A stretch of DNA of 64,000 bases, from the NCBI GenBank assembly GCA_016801885.1, contig CM028892.1:5278114-5342113 (forward strand), in the 5' to 3' direction. The DNA comes from Toxotes chatareus (taxonomy: Eukaryota > Chordata > Actinopteri > Toxotidae). Shown here piece by piece: positions 49,644 through 61,879 of this stretch. Numbering within the stretch: the first letter of the stretch is position 1; every line of letters begins with the position of its first letter. The notes beneath the pieces are model-generated. The model was given only the letters and a program-made list of their open reading frames with translations, ran no database searches and was not told the DNA's origin. The position numbers and the translations under genes are program-made.

Positions 49644-52600
49644 ATGCGGAGGGAGAACTTGGAGACAGCGACTCTTCCTTTACCAGGCAGCATTTTCCCT
49701 TCTAGTTCCGAGGAGTGTTAATAGGCACAGAAGACTGACTGCTTTCAGATGTCTCCGGGGTCCCTTTAGCAGAGCAAAACACTACTCTAACTACTACAAA
49801 TGCTCCATTGTTGGTCACATTGGACACATTTCGCAGCATTCATATATGGCACAATTGGCCTAATTGCTATCATCAGCTGATCATAAATTCAGCTCTGTTG
49901 AATGATTTATCATGACCCTTAATGTTCTGTAGATATGTTTACAGTTCGGTGGCAACAGGCATTTTATGGTTAATATGGGGTGTGTAGATATGTTAATTTT
50001 TTTTATAACACAAGATGGTTCTCTAATTTGGTATGTGTAATCGAGAAGTGCTGCAACATACTGTGCTGACTGTATTTTGTAGATATTATTTATTAATTGA
50101 TTTCTGTTACATTCAGTATTCTCATTCACAATATGCAAATATTCATCTTGCCTCCTCCTCAGGGTTAATATGACTGAATTTGATTTGATTTGACTTTGTG
50201 ATGTACACAATGTTATGAAGCATTTGTTTTTGTCAGTGTTATTTGCATTAGTTTGTTGAAGGTAATACATTATTAACATCTAAATGTTGTCATTAAGGTT
50301 TTGTTGTAACTTTACTGTGGCATATCCCTCAGATACTTGTGTATAATTAAGCATATTTGTTGGGTCTGCTTTATAATTTGAACACCTGTTTCTTTTTCAG
50401 TCACAACTTTGGAAAAGAGAAACAAGACTGACATAAGATTTGCACACACATTAGCAAATACCTGAGAAAACTAGGGTGCATTTCATACATCTCTAAAGGC
50501 ATGGAGCCAATTTAATGTGTGGGGGAAAATGATCAAATTTACCACCAATCTCTTTTAAAGGCACTAAAGTGCACTATATGGGAACATACACATGCTTATT
50601 TACACTTATCAAAACTGCAAGCTGTCTCTAAACCTTAACCAAAATACCGTTGTTTCTTAACCAAGCCACAACCAGGGCTGTGGATGTGAGCCCTGGTCTC
50701 TGGTATGACAGTCGTGTGCTTTGTGCGCCTGCCATTAACTTGGCTGAAGAGTGTCTATGTTTAATAGCAGCATCTGGGTGAAATTATCTTCATATTGCTA
50801 TGGCAGCACAGGTAGTGTGTGGCCAATGTGCTATGAGGAGCAGGAAAATGCTCAAACAAGATGAGGAGGAAGAGGTGGCATGTCTCACATCACATCCCAT
50901 TAATTTACTTCTGGTCTGGTCTTCAAATTTCATGAATTTCATTGCTTACAGGAAATGGATTCTGTTTCTACTAATCCTAACTCATTATAAAACAATGCAG
51001 TCTTGACAAAAGATAAAATGTATGTTTTAAAGGTACAGTAGAAGTAGTACAGTTTATTCCTTGGAAGAAACTGTTAAAGCTATGGTGAGAGCTGTAGAAA
51101 CTAGTTTTACACGCACATTGATTGATTAGGAGAAAATCTGTCAGTACATAAAAATGCATTCGTTCACTGTGATCTCAATTATTCTCAGTTTCTCCTTTTG
51201 TCTAATTTCTTTCTTTTTTTTTATATAGAACTACACCACAGACCACAGACAGTGCTCCTCCATCTCTTTAACCATATTTAGATAATGGTGATGGGGAGAA
51301 GAGAGGAGAAGAAGTGGTTTAGTTGTTTTTGTATATGAACTGTTGTAGCAAGGTTTTCTTTTTTGTCATGTGCATCTTGTGATGATTTAGTGGCAATTAA
51401 ACTGTTCAAGGAGGCATTTTTGTTTGCTCCTTTAGACTTTAAATGCTTTCATCAAGTGCTTTGTTTAACTTCAGTTTGTAGTCTTTAGTAGCTGAAATTT
51501 TTGTTTTGAGGGAGTCAAATCAAACTAATGTCCAGTTGTGTCCTGTATGGTGTTTTTCTGCTCTCTGGTAATTGTGTCAGGAGGCCCAGACCAATCCTTT
51601 TCTCCTTGCAGCAACCTCATTTTCTTAACTTCAAATACTTTAAATTGGTATATATAGCAGGGTCATTTATCTTTTTGCAGCTAATTCAAGCTGAGAGGTT
51701 GCTGGCGACAGAGTTGTAGTCCATATTTGTAACCACAGAGGGGCAGTGCTGCTTTTTTTAAGATGACTTGCCTGACTGCAGGTGTGAGATTAGCCCATGT
51801 GTTAATGAGACATCCTCCCCAACTCTCCCGAGCTCTGGTGCAGCTTGCTTGTATCACCATCAGACGGGGGGTGTAGGAAGACACAACCAGGCCACTTTCA
51901 TCAGAGGGATTAAGACCTGCAGATGATTGTTCGTTTGAAGTGTTATTGCTGATATAATGCTGAAATTACAGTACTGAGCAATAGGCAGGAAGCCTTAGAA
52001 AAGCAATATTCCACTTAGCATTTCTAATGGCAGAAAAAAGCATGAAGTAAAGGTTTATTACCTTTATTTAGATAATCCTTCTGAAATGTATTGCTCTGCA
52101 CCAATGTGCAGATGTGAGTGCTTCGTATTAATCTATTTGACCACAGGGTTGTTTGTGAGAACATTTAACTTCTGCACAGTGTGTGCACCACCCTCGGTGT
52201 AATAAATACCTCCATCCTGTTAAGCTCATGTCATAATCTGAAATGAATAGTGTGTGCGCATGTATGCCTGTGACTGTGTGTGTGTCCTGTAGGGATCACA
52301 GTGCCAGCGCAGCTTCATTAATCTCTCTGCATCATGGGACTTGTCTGAACTCTAAAAGAGGGCTAGAAAGAACAAACTGCCCCCCCGGGGAGTCACTCCG
52401 TTTACCCTCCACACACTCAGGTCACTCCTCATATCACATACTCTTCAACTATACAATGTCAAACCCTCCAATAGGCCTGAAAAAAACAGAAATGTTGCTG
52501 CTGATCTGCACAGAATGTGTGTGATCTGCATGTTTCTCCATGCATGAAGAGCGATAGAAGGTGAGATTAGACAGTGAGACATTTTCAGCAGTATGTGGGT

Positions 52601-53341
52601 CATACTGAACGTATTGCATGACTTCTTCAAGTAGAAAAAGGCAAAACTGTGCCACAACTGTATCATAAATATTTATTTCCCTTCAATAATGCATAGGAAA
52701 GCACATACACTGATTACATTACAAAACACACTGCTATAAATATCTCAAGACGCTCACATAGGGATAAGATTCACACTATACAGTTACTATAGAGTAAAAC
52801 AGATTAGAGTTGCTTTTTAATAAACCTGGATGTCTTTCAGTGTCGCCCTGCTCAAAAACAATGAGAAGAGAAATATTATCTTTCACAGCTTTGAACATGA
52901 CAACTGTCAATGTGTGATTCAGAGGAAAAAATCAGAATCTGTAGCTGTCCAGGAATCAGACATTAGACTGTGAAGTATAATCAAATCACCTGTTTCCCTT
53001 TCCTTTTAAAGCATTGCACTCTTGTGCAGAACTGAACAGTCCCAAGTGGATTCACTGCAAAAGATTCTGCTAAAAGAAAAGTAGTTTCCCTGCGTGGAAG
53101 ATGAATGAGAAAATAAATGGCACTTTTAATTAAATTAGCCTGGGAGGATGTAACACATTCAGCATCTATGCTGCTCTGATCCACCAGTCAGTCCCTTACA
53201 AAGCAGCTCCGTGATTCTCTCTTGGTGTGTCATGGTGTACTATGACTGCTCTTTCTTGAATGACATGATAATTTATGTGGTTAGAGTGTAAAATGTCATT
53301 AGTCACTTTTCTTGCTTAGAGAGTTGTATCAAAGATTTCTG

Positions 53342-53410
53342 CACAAACTGGACTGTATCACTCAAGGAAAAGGCCAATCCTTTTCCTTGAGTGATACAGT
53401 CCAGTTTGTG
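53342..53410. repeat. 32-bp perfect inverted repeat with 5-nt loop
   Basis: The arms 53342-53373 and 53379-53410 are exact reverse complements, separated by CCAAT. The left arm starts CACAAACTGG and ends GGAAAAGG. The next flanking bases do not pair. There is no gene, terminal target duplication or recognisable transposon end around it. Confidence 0.9.
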
Positions 53411-55039
53411 GACAGACTTGAATATGATCTGAAATTGACTGCAACATGTGCTTTTGAAGCTTGTAGTATGCTGCAACCATAAATCCCTGTAATCAGTGAC
53501 ATGAAGACTGCACTGTCCTCATTAGTTGTTGTTGGAATTCAGCAAGCTCTCACTGTCTTATGGTCCACATGCTGTTTCAGCAACTCTGTCACTAGCCAAG
53601 AACGTCAGCGTTGGATAATACTGCAAAAATCCTCAAATCGTGTTCATTGACAATTATTATTATTTTTTTAAATCTCACTTTCAGATTGGGTATAAATCTT
53701 AATAGCTAATTTAAAAAGCAAAAATACAAATGTTTGTGTATTTACTCATTTTTGTTTTGTGCATGTCCATGTCTGCATCTGTAATCCAAGCTCCTACCAT
53801 CTCTTCCATCACAACTTTGCCGCCCCACTGTTGCTACCACTGAGCTGGCACAAAAATGGTGGTCAACTGCTGGTTCATCTCTTCTCTAATGAGCTTGGTG
53901 TATGATTTAAACCTTGTTTTGCACCCCTGGCTTCTGGCATCGGGGAAAAAATACCAGGCCAGCCATTTTGTAAGTGTTAAACCAGACATTAGGCAGATGC
54001 CAACAAGACCAAATGCATTTCGACCTTTAAGGGGAATAGGAAGGATGTTGAGGAAGTGAAATTGTTTCCCTTTCCCTTCCTAAACCTTACTGTAGGCTTC
54101 AACATTAAAAGAGTAGATAAAGGACACAGAGTGAATTATAGTGCATGTAGTGGTGAGGTTACATGCACCTCTACGATTGGAAATGTTATACATGACTGAG
54201 CCGCTGTGCTGTGCTGGCTGCTAAGAGTCAACAGTCCTTTTCACAATAGCTCTCATCTAAAACACAAAAGTGCTTATCCATATACATGTTTTCATTTGCA
54301 CAGCAAATGAGAAAATGTTGGTTTTGCTGAACCAGGATGATTTTTTTTCATGCTAGTTGAATGCATTCCAATGCAATTTGTCCTGAGTTTTGCTTTATAT
54401 GGCACAGTGTACAGTATTTGATCGTGTATGCGTGTTAGTATGATACTGTATACTGATGGTGTTTTAGTTTTGAAGAAGGTAAAATGCTCATAGGATTATG
54501 TCTAACTCAGACAATAAAAATCTTGCACAGTAGCAGCAGAGCAGACTGAAACAATATCTGATAGTTGTCGTTAAAAGCGACTTGCATTTCATTTTCTTTT
54601 TTCTGCCATAGTGAGTTGACCATTGCCAAGGTCACGCTCAGATTTTAGTCTTTGCACATTTCAACATTACTTGAGGTCAGATGTAGAAGACAAATGTACT
54701 GACAAAAAGAGTTTTATATTTGAAAAAATAATGGCCAAAATGGGTAACTGTCTTGCATTAAACCAGTTCACACCAAAGGTTAATTTGTTCTGACTGTCAT
54801 GATGGTCCTGTCAGAATTATAGTTGGCATCAAATTAGTGTGACCTAGCCTTTAGAAAAATTTGGTTCTTTAAGTATGAGGTCAGACAGTCACCCTTTTCA
54901 TTTATGATCTTCATGATAACTTACAGAAAAATGTCTTCAGGAATTTCCTTTTTTCTTATTCCTGTATCAGAATAAGAAGTCCAACTGGACAGGAGGTGTG
55001 AGCAGGGAGTTACGAAGGGAGGAGGTTTGGCAGTTTTGG

Positions 55040-55215
55040 GGGATTTGAGATGCAGCCGAGGCCCTGTGGTCACCTGGCAACCGGCAGAGCCTGTGTTTTA
55101 ATGTTCCTCTGCGCGCTGTGATCAGCAGATGCATTAGAATGATGATGACGCGCTGAGTAGAACAAAACTGTGTTTAATGGGCTGCAGGCCTGGCTGCTGA
55201 GCAGTGCTGGTGCAG
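55040..55215. promoter_or_regulatory. Candidate conserved non-coding element
   Basis: A GC-richer unique block with GGTCACCTGGCAACCGG, CTGATCAGCAG-type and ATGATGATGACGCGC segments in AT-rich surroundings. It includes an X-box-like GGCAAC half-site near 55076. No coding evidence. Confidence 0.22.
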
Positions 55216-55354
55216 AGCAAAGAGTGGAGGCGTGGGTGAAGTTTGTGTGTGTCTCTTTTCATATCTGTGTTAATCAGTGTACAGTATTCTCTCCTCACAC
55301 TTTATTGATCAAGCTCAGTTTATTCCTCCTGAACAAAGTCTAAATTTGACTTGC

Positions 55355-55510
55355 TGGTGATGCAAGATGAAAAGTCAGGATCATGATCAGGATCAAAGTC
55401 AATAGGATTCATCCTCTTGGGATTGTGAAAGCCTAAACCAAATTTCAGGCCAATCAGTTCGAAATTGGTGGCGGAACGACTGATGAACCAACAGACTGCC
55501 AGACATTTTC
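55355..55510. mobile_element. Degraded copy of a common teleost dispersed repeat
   Basis: The segment reads like a repeat I recall from many teleost genomes: a part close to GTCAATAGGATTCATCCTCT, then AAATTTCAGGCCAATC, then a closing part with GGCGGAACGAC and ACAGACTGCCAGAC. Class and exact ends cannot be given without a repeat library. The identification rests on recall of the recurring phrases. Confidence 0.5.
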
Positions 55511-55514
55511 ACCT

Positions 55515-58500
55515 GTGGTAAAACTGACAGCAAAACAGTGTCAAAGCCACACTGGATCTATTGTTGACCTTCACGATCAGGTAACTGTACAATAGCCTAA
55601 TTCCTCAGCCAAGAGACTGTAATAAAGCTAATGGAGCAAAAGAAAATAGAGGGAATGGGGGGAGGAGACCAGGAGACAGCCATGCATAGGTTCCCCATAG
55701 GTCCAATCTCCCCTGTGAGGCATATGGGCTATATGTATATGCCATGTCATCATCCATGTCTGCCTTTACATGAGATCCTCCATTTCTCCATTCTGTTCCT
55801 CTTCCACTCTCTCTTCTTTCATGTCTGTATAATCCTCTTTTGTATGACTCGTTTATACTCTCTGCTTTTTAATCAGGATAATTAGGCTTAGACTTCTCCC
55901 ATGCCACTCCTTTCCTGCAGAAGATGGTGGAATCCGTTTGCTAAATAATGCTCTTATTATTGAAGGATAATCATCTAAAACATTATTTAAAGGTTATATT
56001 TTTATGACAGCGGTGAAGGTTGAAGATAAGGCAGTGAGGTGAGGATTTATGGCCCATGATGCTTTATATTGTCCAGAACAAAATCCATTTTAGTGACAGC
56101 GCTACGCTCTACAGTGGGAAATGAGATGAGGATACAAGGCTGCATCACAGGGTCCTGCTCAGCTTTGCATGACTGCTGCCTTGTCTCTTCTCATCTCACT
56201 GCTCCTGACACAAAAGATGATCTTTGATCATTAGTACTGTGAGTGAATAGTTTAGAATATCTTTAGGCAATTGTCTCGGCAGGTGAGATTTACACCATAG
56301 ATGAAATGAAAAGTTTTGAAAGCTCTTTATGTTGTTTAATGATTTCATGATAATAATATATATCTTTTGAACATACCTTATATATTAGCTCTACAAATCA
56401 TATATTTAGGTTACTTCTCTTCCAGTCACATCTCTTCTGCTCCTTTGCCGCTCTTTTTCTCTTTTCCTCAGTCAATCAAAGCCTAGAATGATCTCTTCCC
56501 ATTTCCCTTTTTCACTCGTTTCAAGAAAAAATAAAGCTCAGCACTCCATAAACGGACACGTAAGATTGACATTTTTTGCAGTGCAGCATTGCCGAGCACT
56601 TATGCTGCTCAGCAGCCGCAGTAACAGTTAACAGGATTAGACATGGCTTACATAAACATCTCCCATGGCAACAGTGCACCGGTGCCAGGCAAAGGCAGGG
56701 AGTTTTCCCTCACCGGAAAACATCATCGTTGGTGTGGTCAGCTGAGTGTGAGCTGGCTTTGATGCATGATGTTTACAGCCATGTGTTTCCTGTGCAAGCA
56801 AAATGTGTCCATCTTAGCCCAGCCTTGTTTTACAGCCACTACCACCATCAATTTTGGTCACTAAAGTAATCCTACCAATTGAGTAATTCATGTTTGATAT
56901 GTTGTCTTTTTGTGCAGTTTTGTCTTTAATGTTTCAGTCCAATGCCAAGAGACCGCTTGTATGCTTGTATAGCCTCTCTACAATCTGTGTGTCTTTTTGT
57001 TTGTGTGTGACACTGTCTTCTGGTCTGCCAGTGTTGTGACAGTTTGGCAGCGATGCCTGAAGTTGTGTCCCGTTGGATATACTAGGCCTTTAGAATGGTT
57101 CATTTCCCATAATTCCCTCCGGAGAGGCACATCGCTCACCGCCTCTGATGGCTTCAGCTCTGAAGGAGAGTAGAGGTCTCTGTGTCTCTCTCAGTTTCCC
57201 TCGAAATGTTTCTGCTAATATCTAGTCGACATTTTCTCTCCACGAAAGAGGTCATCTTTGCCAGAGCTTTTAAGGGGATAGAGGAAAATTTGGCATTTTC
57301 ACTTCTCAAATGGCCTGCATGGTTCTGTGCTAAATGTAACTGTATAGCCAGCTGTTCAGACAAGAGATAACCATTTAAAACAGACTTTATATTTGGACTA
57401 AGACTTCTCCTCAGTTTGTATGAATCTATTTAAATCCATTAAAGATGCTGCAGTATGTGTATCAATTTGTAAATTGCAGTATAAACCTTTTTATTAAACA
57501 AAGAGGAAGATGGCGCATACACACAAAAGACATATACACACATTTATCCTTGTAAGCACATAAATGCATATACACACAGTTTTAGGCTTAAGGGAAGGTT
57601 GAAAAGACGAAAACCAATGAATAATAATAAACATGTTGTCACCCATGAATGATGCAGTTCCCATCACCTTGTTTTGTGGTAGTGAGTTGTGACCTCTTTG
57701 GTCCAATAAATAACACTGGGGCAGGAATCATTTGAAGGATTTTGGTGACATTTACAGTGATATAAAAATATGCAAAAAACTGAATTTTTGACATAGTATT
57801 TTTGGTACATAGAATTTTACAGTGGAACAGTATCCCAAGGACAATAACAAGGTAACAACATGGAAAAGGTCTTTCTCATTTTCATGGGACCCTTAACATC
57901 TTTTCTCCTTCACCTAACCATTTCAGCAGCTCCTCTTTCCTTGTAATTGTCTCTCATCCTCAGTCTCTGCTGTTAATTTGACCCCCTCCTTCTTCGCTCT
58001 GTATGTTTCTGTCTGCTTTGCTCTGTCCTTTCTCATTTGTCCCTTTCCTTCTTCTCTCTGCCTCTCAGCTGAGATAAGGAGATTTAGAAGGAAGGGGAAC
58101 TGCTCCACTGCCTTACGGACGGGAAGTGTTTTGCCTTTGCTCATTTTTTTGTCCATTTCCCTAATGTTCTTATTTGCTTAAGAAGCAGACAGACCTCACT
58201 GTCTCTACGTAAATTTAATGTCACTCACTGTGACAGTTTAGCATTGGCCACATCCAGTATGTCCTCTTTCTCTCATGTCTATATTTTGCACCTTTCTTGC
58301 TCATTCTCATTCAAGGCTGCTGGGTACTTAATGCCATAACAAATTCTAGTTATGTAGGTTTGTCCAGACGAAAGACACAAAGAAGCAGCACAGTGGCTTT
58401 GAAATCATACTTATGTAGTGCACAAGACTATTTAGCATATTAGTCTTTCACTTTAAGGACTTTACCCAGCAGCCCAAGCTGTATGACCATCCTTAGTTCT

Positions 58501-60200
58501 AAAAATCATAGGAAAGAATCTTTATTTTCCTGCTCCAATATGTTCACTCTCATTTTCAATCCAAGTTCTCCAAATTAAATGAAAAAACACACTCTTGGTC
58601 TTTGCCCTCCAGAATGACATATAGGCGTTTTCTGATCTGGCAACACAATCGAAAGATCAGCAAGATCATCACTGGAGAAAAATCAGCTGCGGCTTTCAAA
58701 TAAAATTCTGCACTTGTTAAGGTTTAGTTCGCTGTGACTAGGTATTAGCAAGAAGTCTTGCCAAGAACATGGAGTCAGATTGTTGATTTCCATCTCTAAA
58801 GCCGAATAAGTCTACCCCAGATTGGTCAAGACAGATCTCTGTTATCTTCCCGCTGCACAGTAATTGCTGGGATTACAGCATTTTCTTGTGAAGGGCTTGA
58901 GTGAAGGACTGCTTTTGCTCTGCCTTTTCTCATGCAATCTGAAATACATGTTCTGTGATGATCCACAAGACACTTTATGTTCCCTCCCTCTGGTTTCATG
59001 GTTATTTTCTCTCATCTTTATCCTCAGCACTGCGAATTGCCCCTATCCTGATATCTCATTGCTGAGTCTTGCTTTGCAGATGAACTGGATGATGCTGGAC
59101 CGTCACTTTGCCTTACAACACAACAGAGTCTCAGCAGTCAGTATTCAAATCCATGGCTGCCATTGGTGATAAATGTGTATAATTAGACTGAGTAAGAGCC
59201 TGTAGTCTTCCTATTGATTTCATGGCTCATTTAGGGAATTAAGAGGGCTGCAAATTCCTAAGCACAGCAGACAGGATGAGGGGATTAAATGGCGAAGGTC
59301 CCATCTTTCAGAGAGTGAAACTTTGTCTTACATGCACATACAGTTACTTGTAGAGATTCTTATGAGTGATACATGATGATAGGGTGCAGACCAGTTGCAA
59401 TAAGTAATATAATTTAATATTTTTAAGGTACTTTGAAACATGTACCGATGACAAGCTTAGTCCTATTTAGTCCTGTGCCACTCAGAATAAATCAGCCACA
59501 GCTGAAACGTGTCTCTGACATTGTTGTTTCTGTCCTATTTACTGTTGCCAGCACCTCTGAAGGGGGAGTGTATGATCTGAACACAGTGTTCACCTTGAGA
59601 TGTCTCCCCTGGCAGTGGTGTGTTTGTCCACCACGAGGGGGTCTTTAACCTACATAGGTAGCTACATTAGCAGGACTAAAAGCATGCTACAAAACAGCCA
59701 AGTCAGCAGCGGGACGTGAACTATGATTTGGATGTTGAGATGGATAGCTTCCCTCAGGCTTTTTCCAAGCTTGCTCCAAATGAAAATAGCCACAGCACAA
59801 TGAATGTTCCAGGCTCACATCATGTGATGACCAGAAGGAGGATGATAAGTTTGATTTCATAAACATCATGCTGGATTTTTTTCACACATCAGAAACATTC
59901 CACTAATAAAACGGCACTGGAAATGACAATGATAGTTAATTGTTTGTTTCTTTGCCCTTTTATGTTCATTTTATTGCTCTGTGCTTGCTTTACTTGTGGG
60001 GGGGGGGGGGCAGTGAGGCAATGACGAGCAGTTTTGTTGCTAACCAATGAGAGTGGTAATTCCTTCATATGCAGCATGCACTTCAGCTAAATACACTACT
60101 GTGTTTTCTTACATTAAAAAAAATAAGCTGTGGGTATAGGCCTTAGTTCTCTATCTTTCCTGACAACTGTGTTTCAGCAACAGCTATCATTCCACTGTGC
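55515..60200. other. Gene-poor sequence, no supported exon
   Basis: Short ORFs only. CTCCCATGGCAAC near 56,659-56,671 is X-box-like. The rest is AT-rich or pyrimidine-rich (for example 57,905-58,070). Confidence 0.55.
59998..60011. repeat. Poly(G) tract
   Basis: A run of 13 G within AT-rich sequence. It can be unstable and is prone to sequencing error. Confidence 0.9.
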
Positions 60201-60239
60201 CGTCTATATTTACGTTTTTGTCATTTTTAAAAAAGCCAA

Positions 60240-60500
60240 ACAAGAACCAGCCTCTCCCCTTGCTTAAGGCTCATTAAGGTGAAAGCTGCACTGTGCGCAT
60301 GATTTAAAGGAATGGAGCGGAGAGTCAGGGGTCGATTCTAATTTGGCCTCGGACTGCAGCTGATTACGACGATAACGGTGCTGTTGAGTTGCATTACACT
60401 GCTGTCGTCTGGCTGATACCTGATTGCAGCTTATCAGGGGCATTTACATCACTGATTACCTTCTGCCTGCTGTGGCTGCACCCAGATCAGCTGTCCTTGT
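60240..60500. promoter_or_regulatory. Candidate conserved non-coding element downstream of the receptor gene
   Basis: Even-composition unique sequence with TTCTAATTTGG, GCTGATTACGAC and CATCACTGATTACC segments. It stands out from the AT-rich flanks. No exon borders or ORF recognised. Confidence 0.3.
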
Positions 60501-60693
60501 CCAGACTGTAAGACAGTAAACCTGACAAATGTCACTGTGGAATTCTTGATAATGATGGTTACATGAAAGCATAGATTGAATCTATTAGGATGCAAAATGC
60601 AGTGAGTCAAAGAGAAGAAAATACAAATAATAATAATCTGGAATTGTCTTTTAACAGCTTCACAACAACTGATCATGTGTATTGCCGTTATCC

Positions 60694-60738
60694 TGAAGGT
60701 ATTAACAGTGTAGATCCACTTCTCTGTTAATACCTTCA
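60694..60738. repeat. 15-bp inverted repeat with 15-nt spacer
   Basis: TGAAGGTATTAACAG at 60694-60708 and its exact reverse complement at 60724-60738 could form a small hairpin. It lies 70 bp before a compound microsatellite. No terminator or transposon function can be assigned. Confidence 0.85.
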
Positions 60739-60805
60739 TCATCACCCCTTCCCACCTGTCTTTCCTTTTCCCTTGGGGTTGGATAAAGAAAGGTTGGAAG
60801 TTGCT

Positions 60806-60818
60806 TTGTGTGTGTGTG

Positions 60819-60855
<37 letters not shown>

Positions 60856-60856
60856 A
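60806..60856. repeat. (GT)n(TA)n(GT)n compound microsatellite
   Basis: GT, then alternating TA, then GT again over about 50 bp. Alternating purine-pyrimidine DNA of this kind can adopt Z-form or cruciform structures. Confidence 0.95.
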
Positions 60857-61780
60857 CTGGGGGGAGGGGAGTAGATGTTGCCGGATAACTGAGTTTCCCT
60901 TGGCAGCAGGCCTCGGAAGTGTCACCGCTCATAGACCTCCACTCTAAGCGCATCCAAGTGCTTCCCTGTCCCTGCACATAATTTGCTCCTGCTAAAGATG
61001 AACCTGTCACCTGAAGCAGAGATGGACTCCATACTCCCTGCTCCATATGAGTGTAGTACAAGAGAATATCTGTCTTTAGCTTTTGTCTTAATTTATTTGA
61101 AGAAATAATAATGATTATAATTATGATTAAAAATAAAAAGATCAATTTCAGCTTCAGACAACTGGTTAAAATACTAAATCGTTCAGATCACTGAAGTACA
61201 ATGATCCAGTGTCATTGAGGATTACTGATCAAAGCACCTTCACTTAATAGACTGAATCATTGATCACAGGCCATAGGGGTCACCTCTGTCCTTGCAGCGC
61301 TTTCTCTTGCACTAGATGTGATGAAGAGGGACGTTTCTGATACAGGAGGTGTTGTCATTATTATGTATTATTATATATTATGTATGGTTCCCTGCACCCA
61401 GGAGTCAGGACTGGCATGTCTGCAGTGCAAGGCCAAGTGTGTGTGTGTGTGTGCTGATGTTCCATGTTTGTGGTTTAGAGTTTGAGACTGATCTTTCAGT
61501 GCAAAGTGCAAACTAACAATTCATTAAGTCTTAAAAGTAAATTTAAGAGGGGAAAAAAATGGATGCATTTAAAACTAAATGTGAAAGTGGAAAAGAGAGA
61601 ATATAGGGATGAGTGGGAGAGAAATGGAAGGCAGATGAATCTGTGTGTTAGTGAATGATGAGGTGTGCAATGGGACCTAATCTGCTGTCTGCTCAGTACA
61701 GTGCACACTCTGTGCACTGAATGCGAATGGGATGCTGGTGCAGAAAACTAAACTCTTACTGTCTCCTGCTTCTCTTGCAG

Positions 61781-61878
61781 TGTGTTTACCAGGCTGTCCA
61801 TCTGTCCATCACAATCACAGCCATTCACTTTCCACCATGGGCCTGTATGACATCTCTGCAAGCCTGCAAACTCTGGCG
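61781..61878 (+). other. Candidate exon with strong Kozak start
   Basis: A pyrimidine-rich tract ending TCTCTTGCAG precedes a 98-bp segment that ends CTCTGGCG|GTGAGC. Two of its three frames are open throughout. An ATG at 61837 in the optimal context CCACCATGG opens 14 codons (MGLYDISASLQTLA) to the donor. I do not recognise the peptide. It could be a first coding exon of the next gene, a non-coding RNA exon or chance. Confidence 0.3.
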
Positions 61879-61879
61879 G

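Larger units (their letters stand above)
49644..55350. other. Non-coding flank of the receptor gene
   Basis: AT-rich sequence. A poly(A) signal for the receptor is not obvious in the first 500 bp. FZD5, expected here in tetrapods, is absent: its large single-exon ORF would be plain. Apart from the 32-bp hairpin and the 55 kb block, no structure stands out. Confidence 0.55.

Noticed and set aside
60449..61145. 158-aa and 147-aa minus-strand ORFs
   Set aside because: Both run through the GT/TA microsatellite (TH and IY repeats) and have no recognisable domain.
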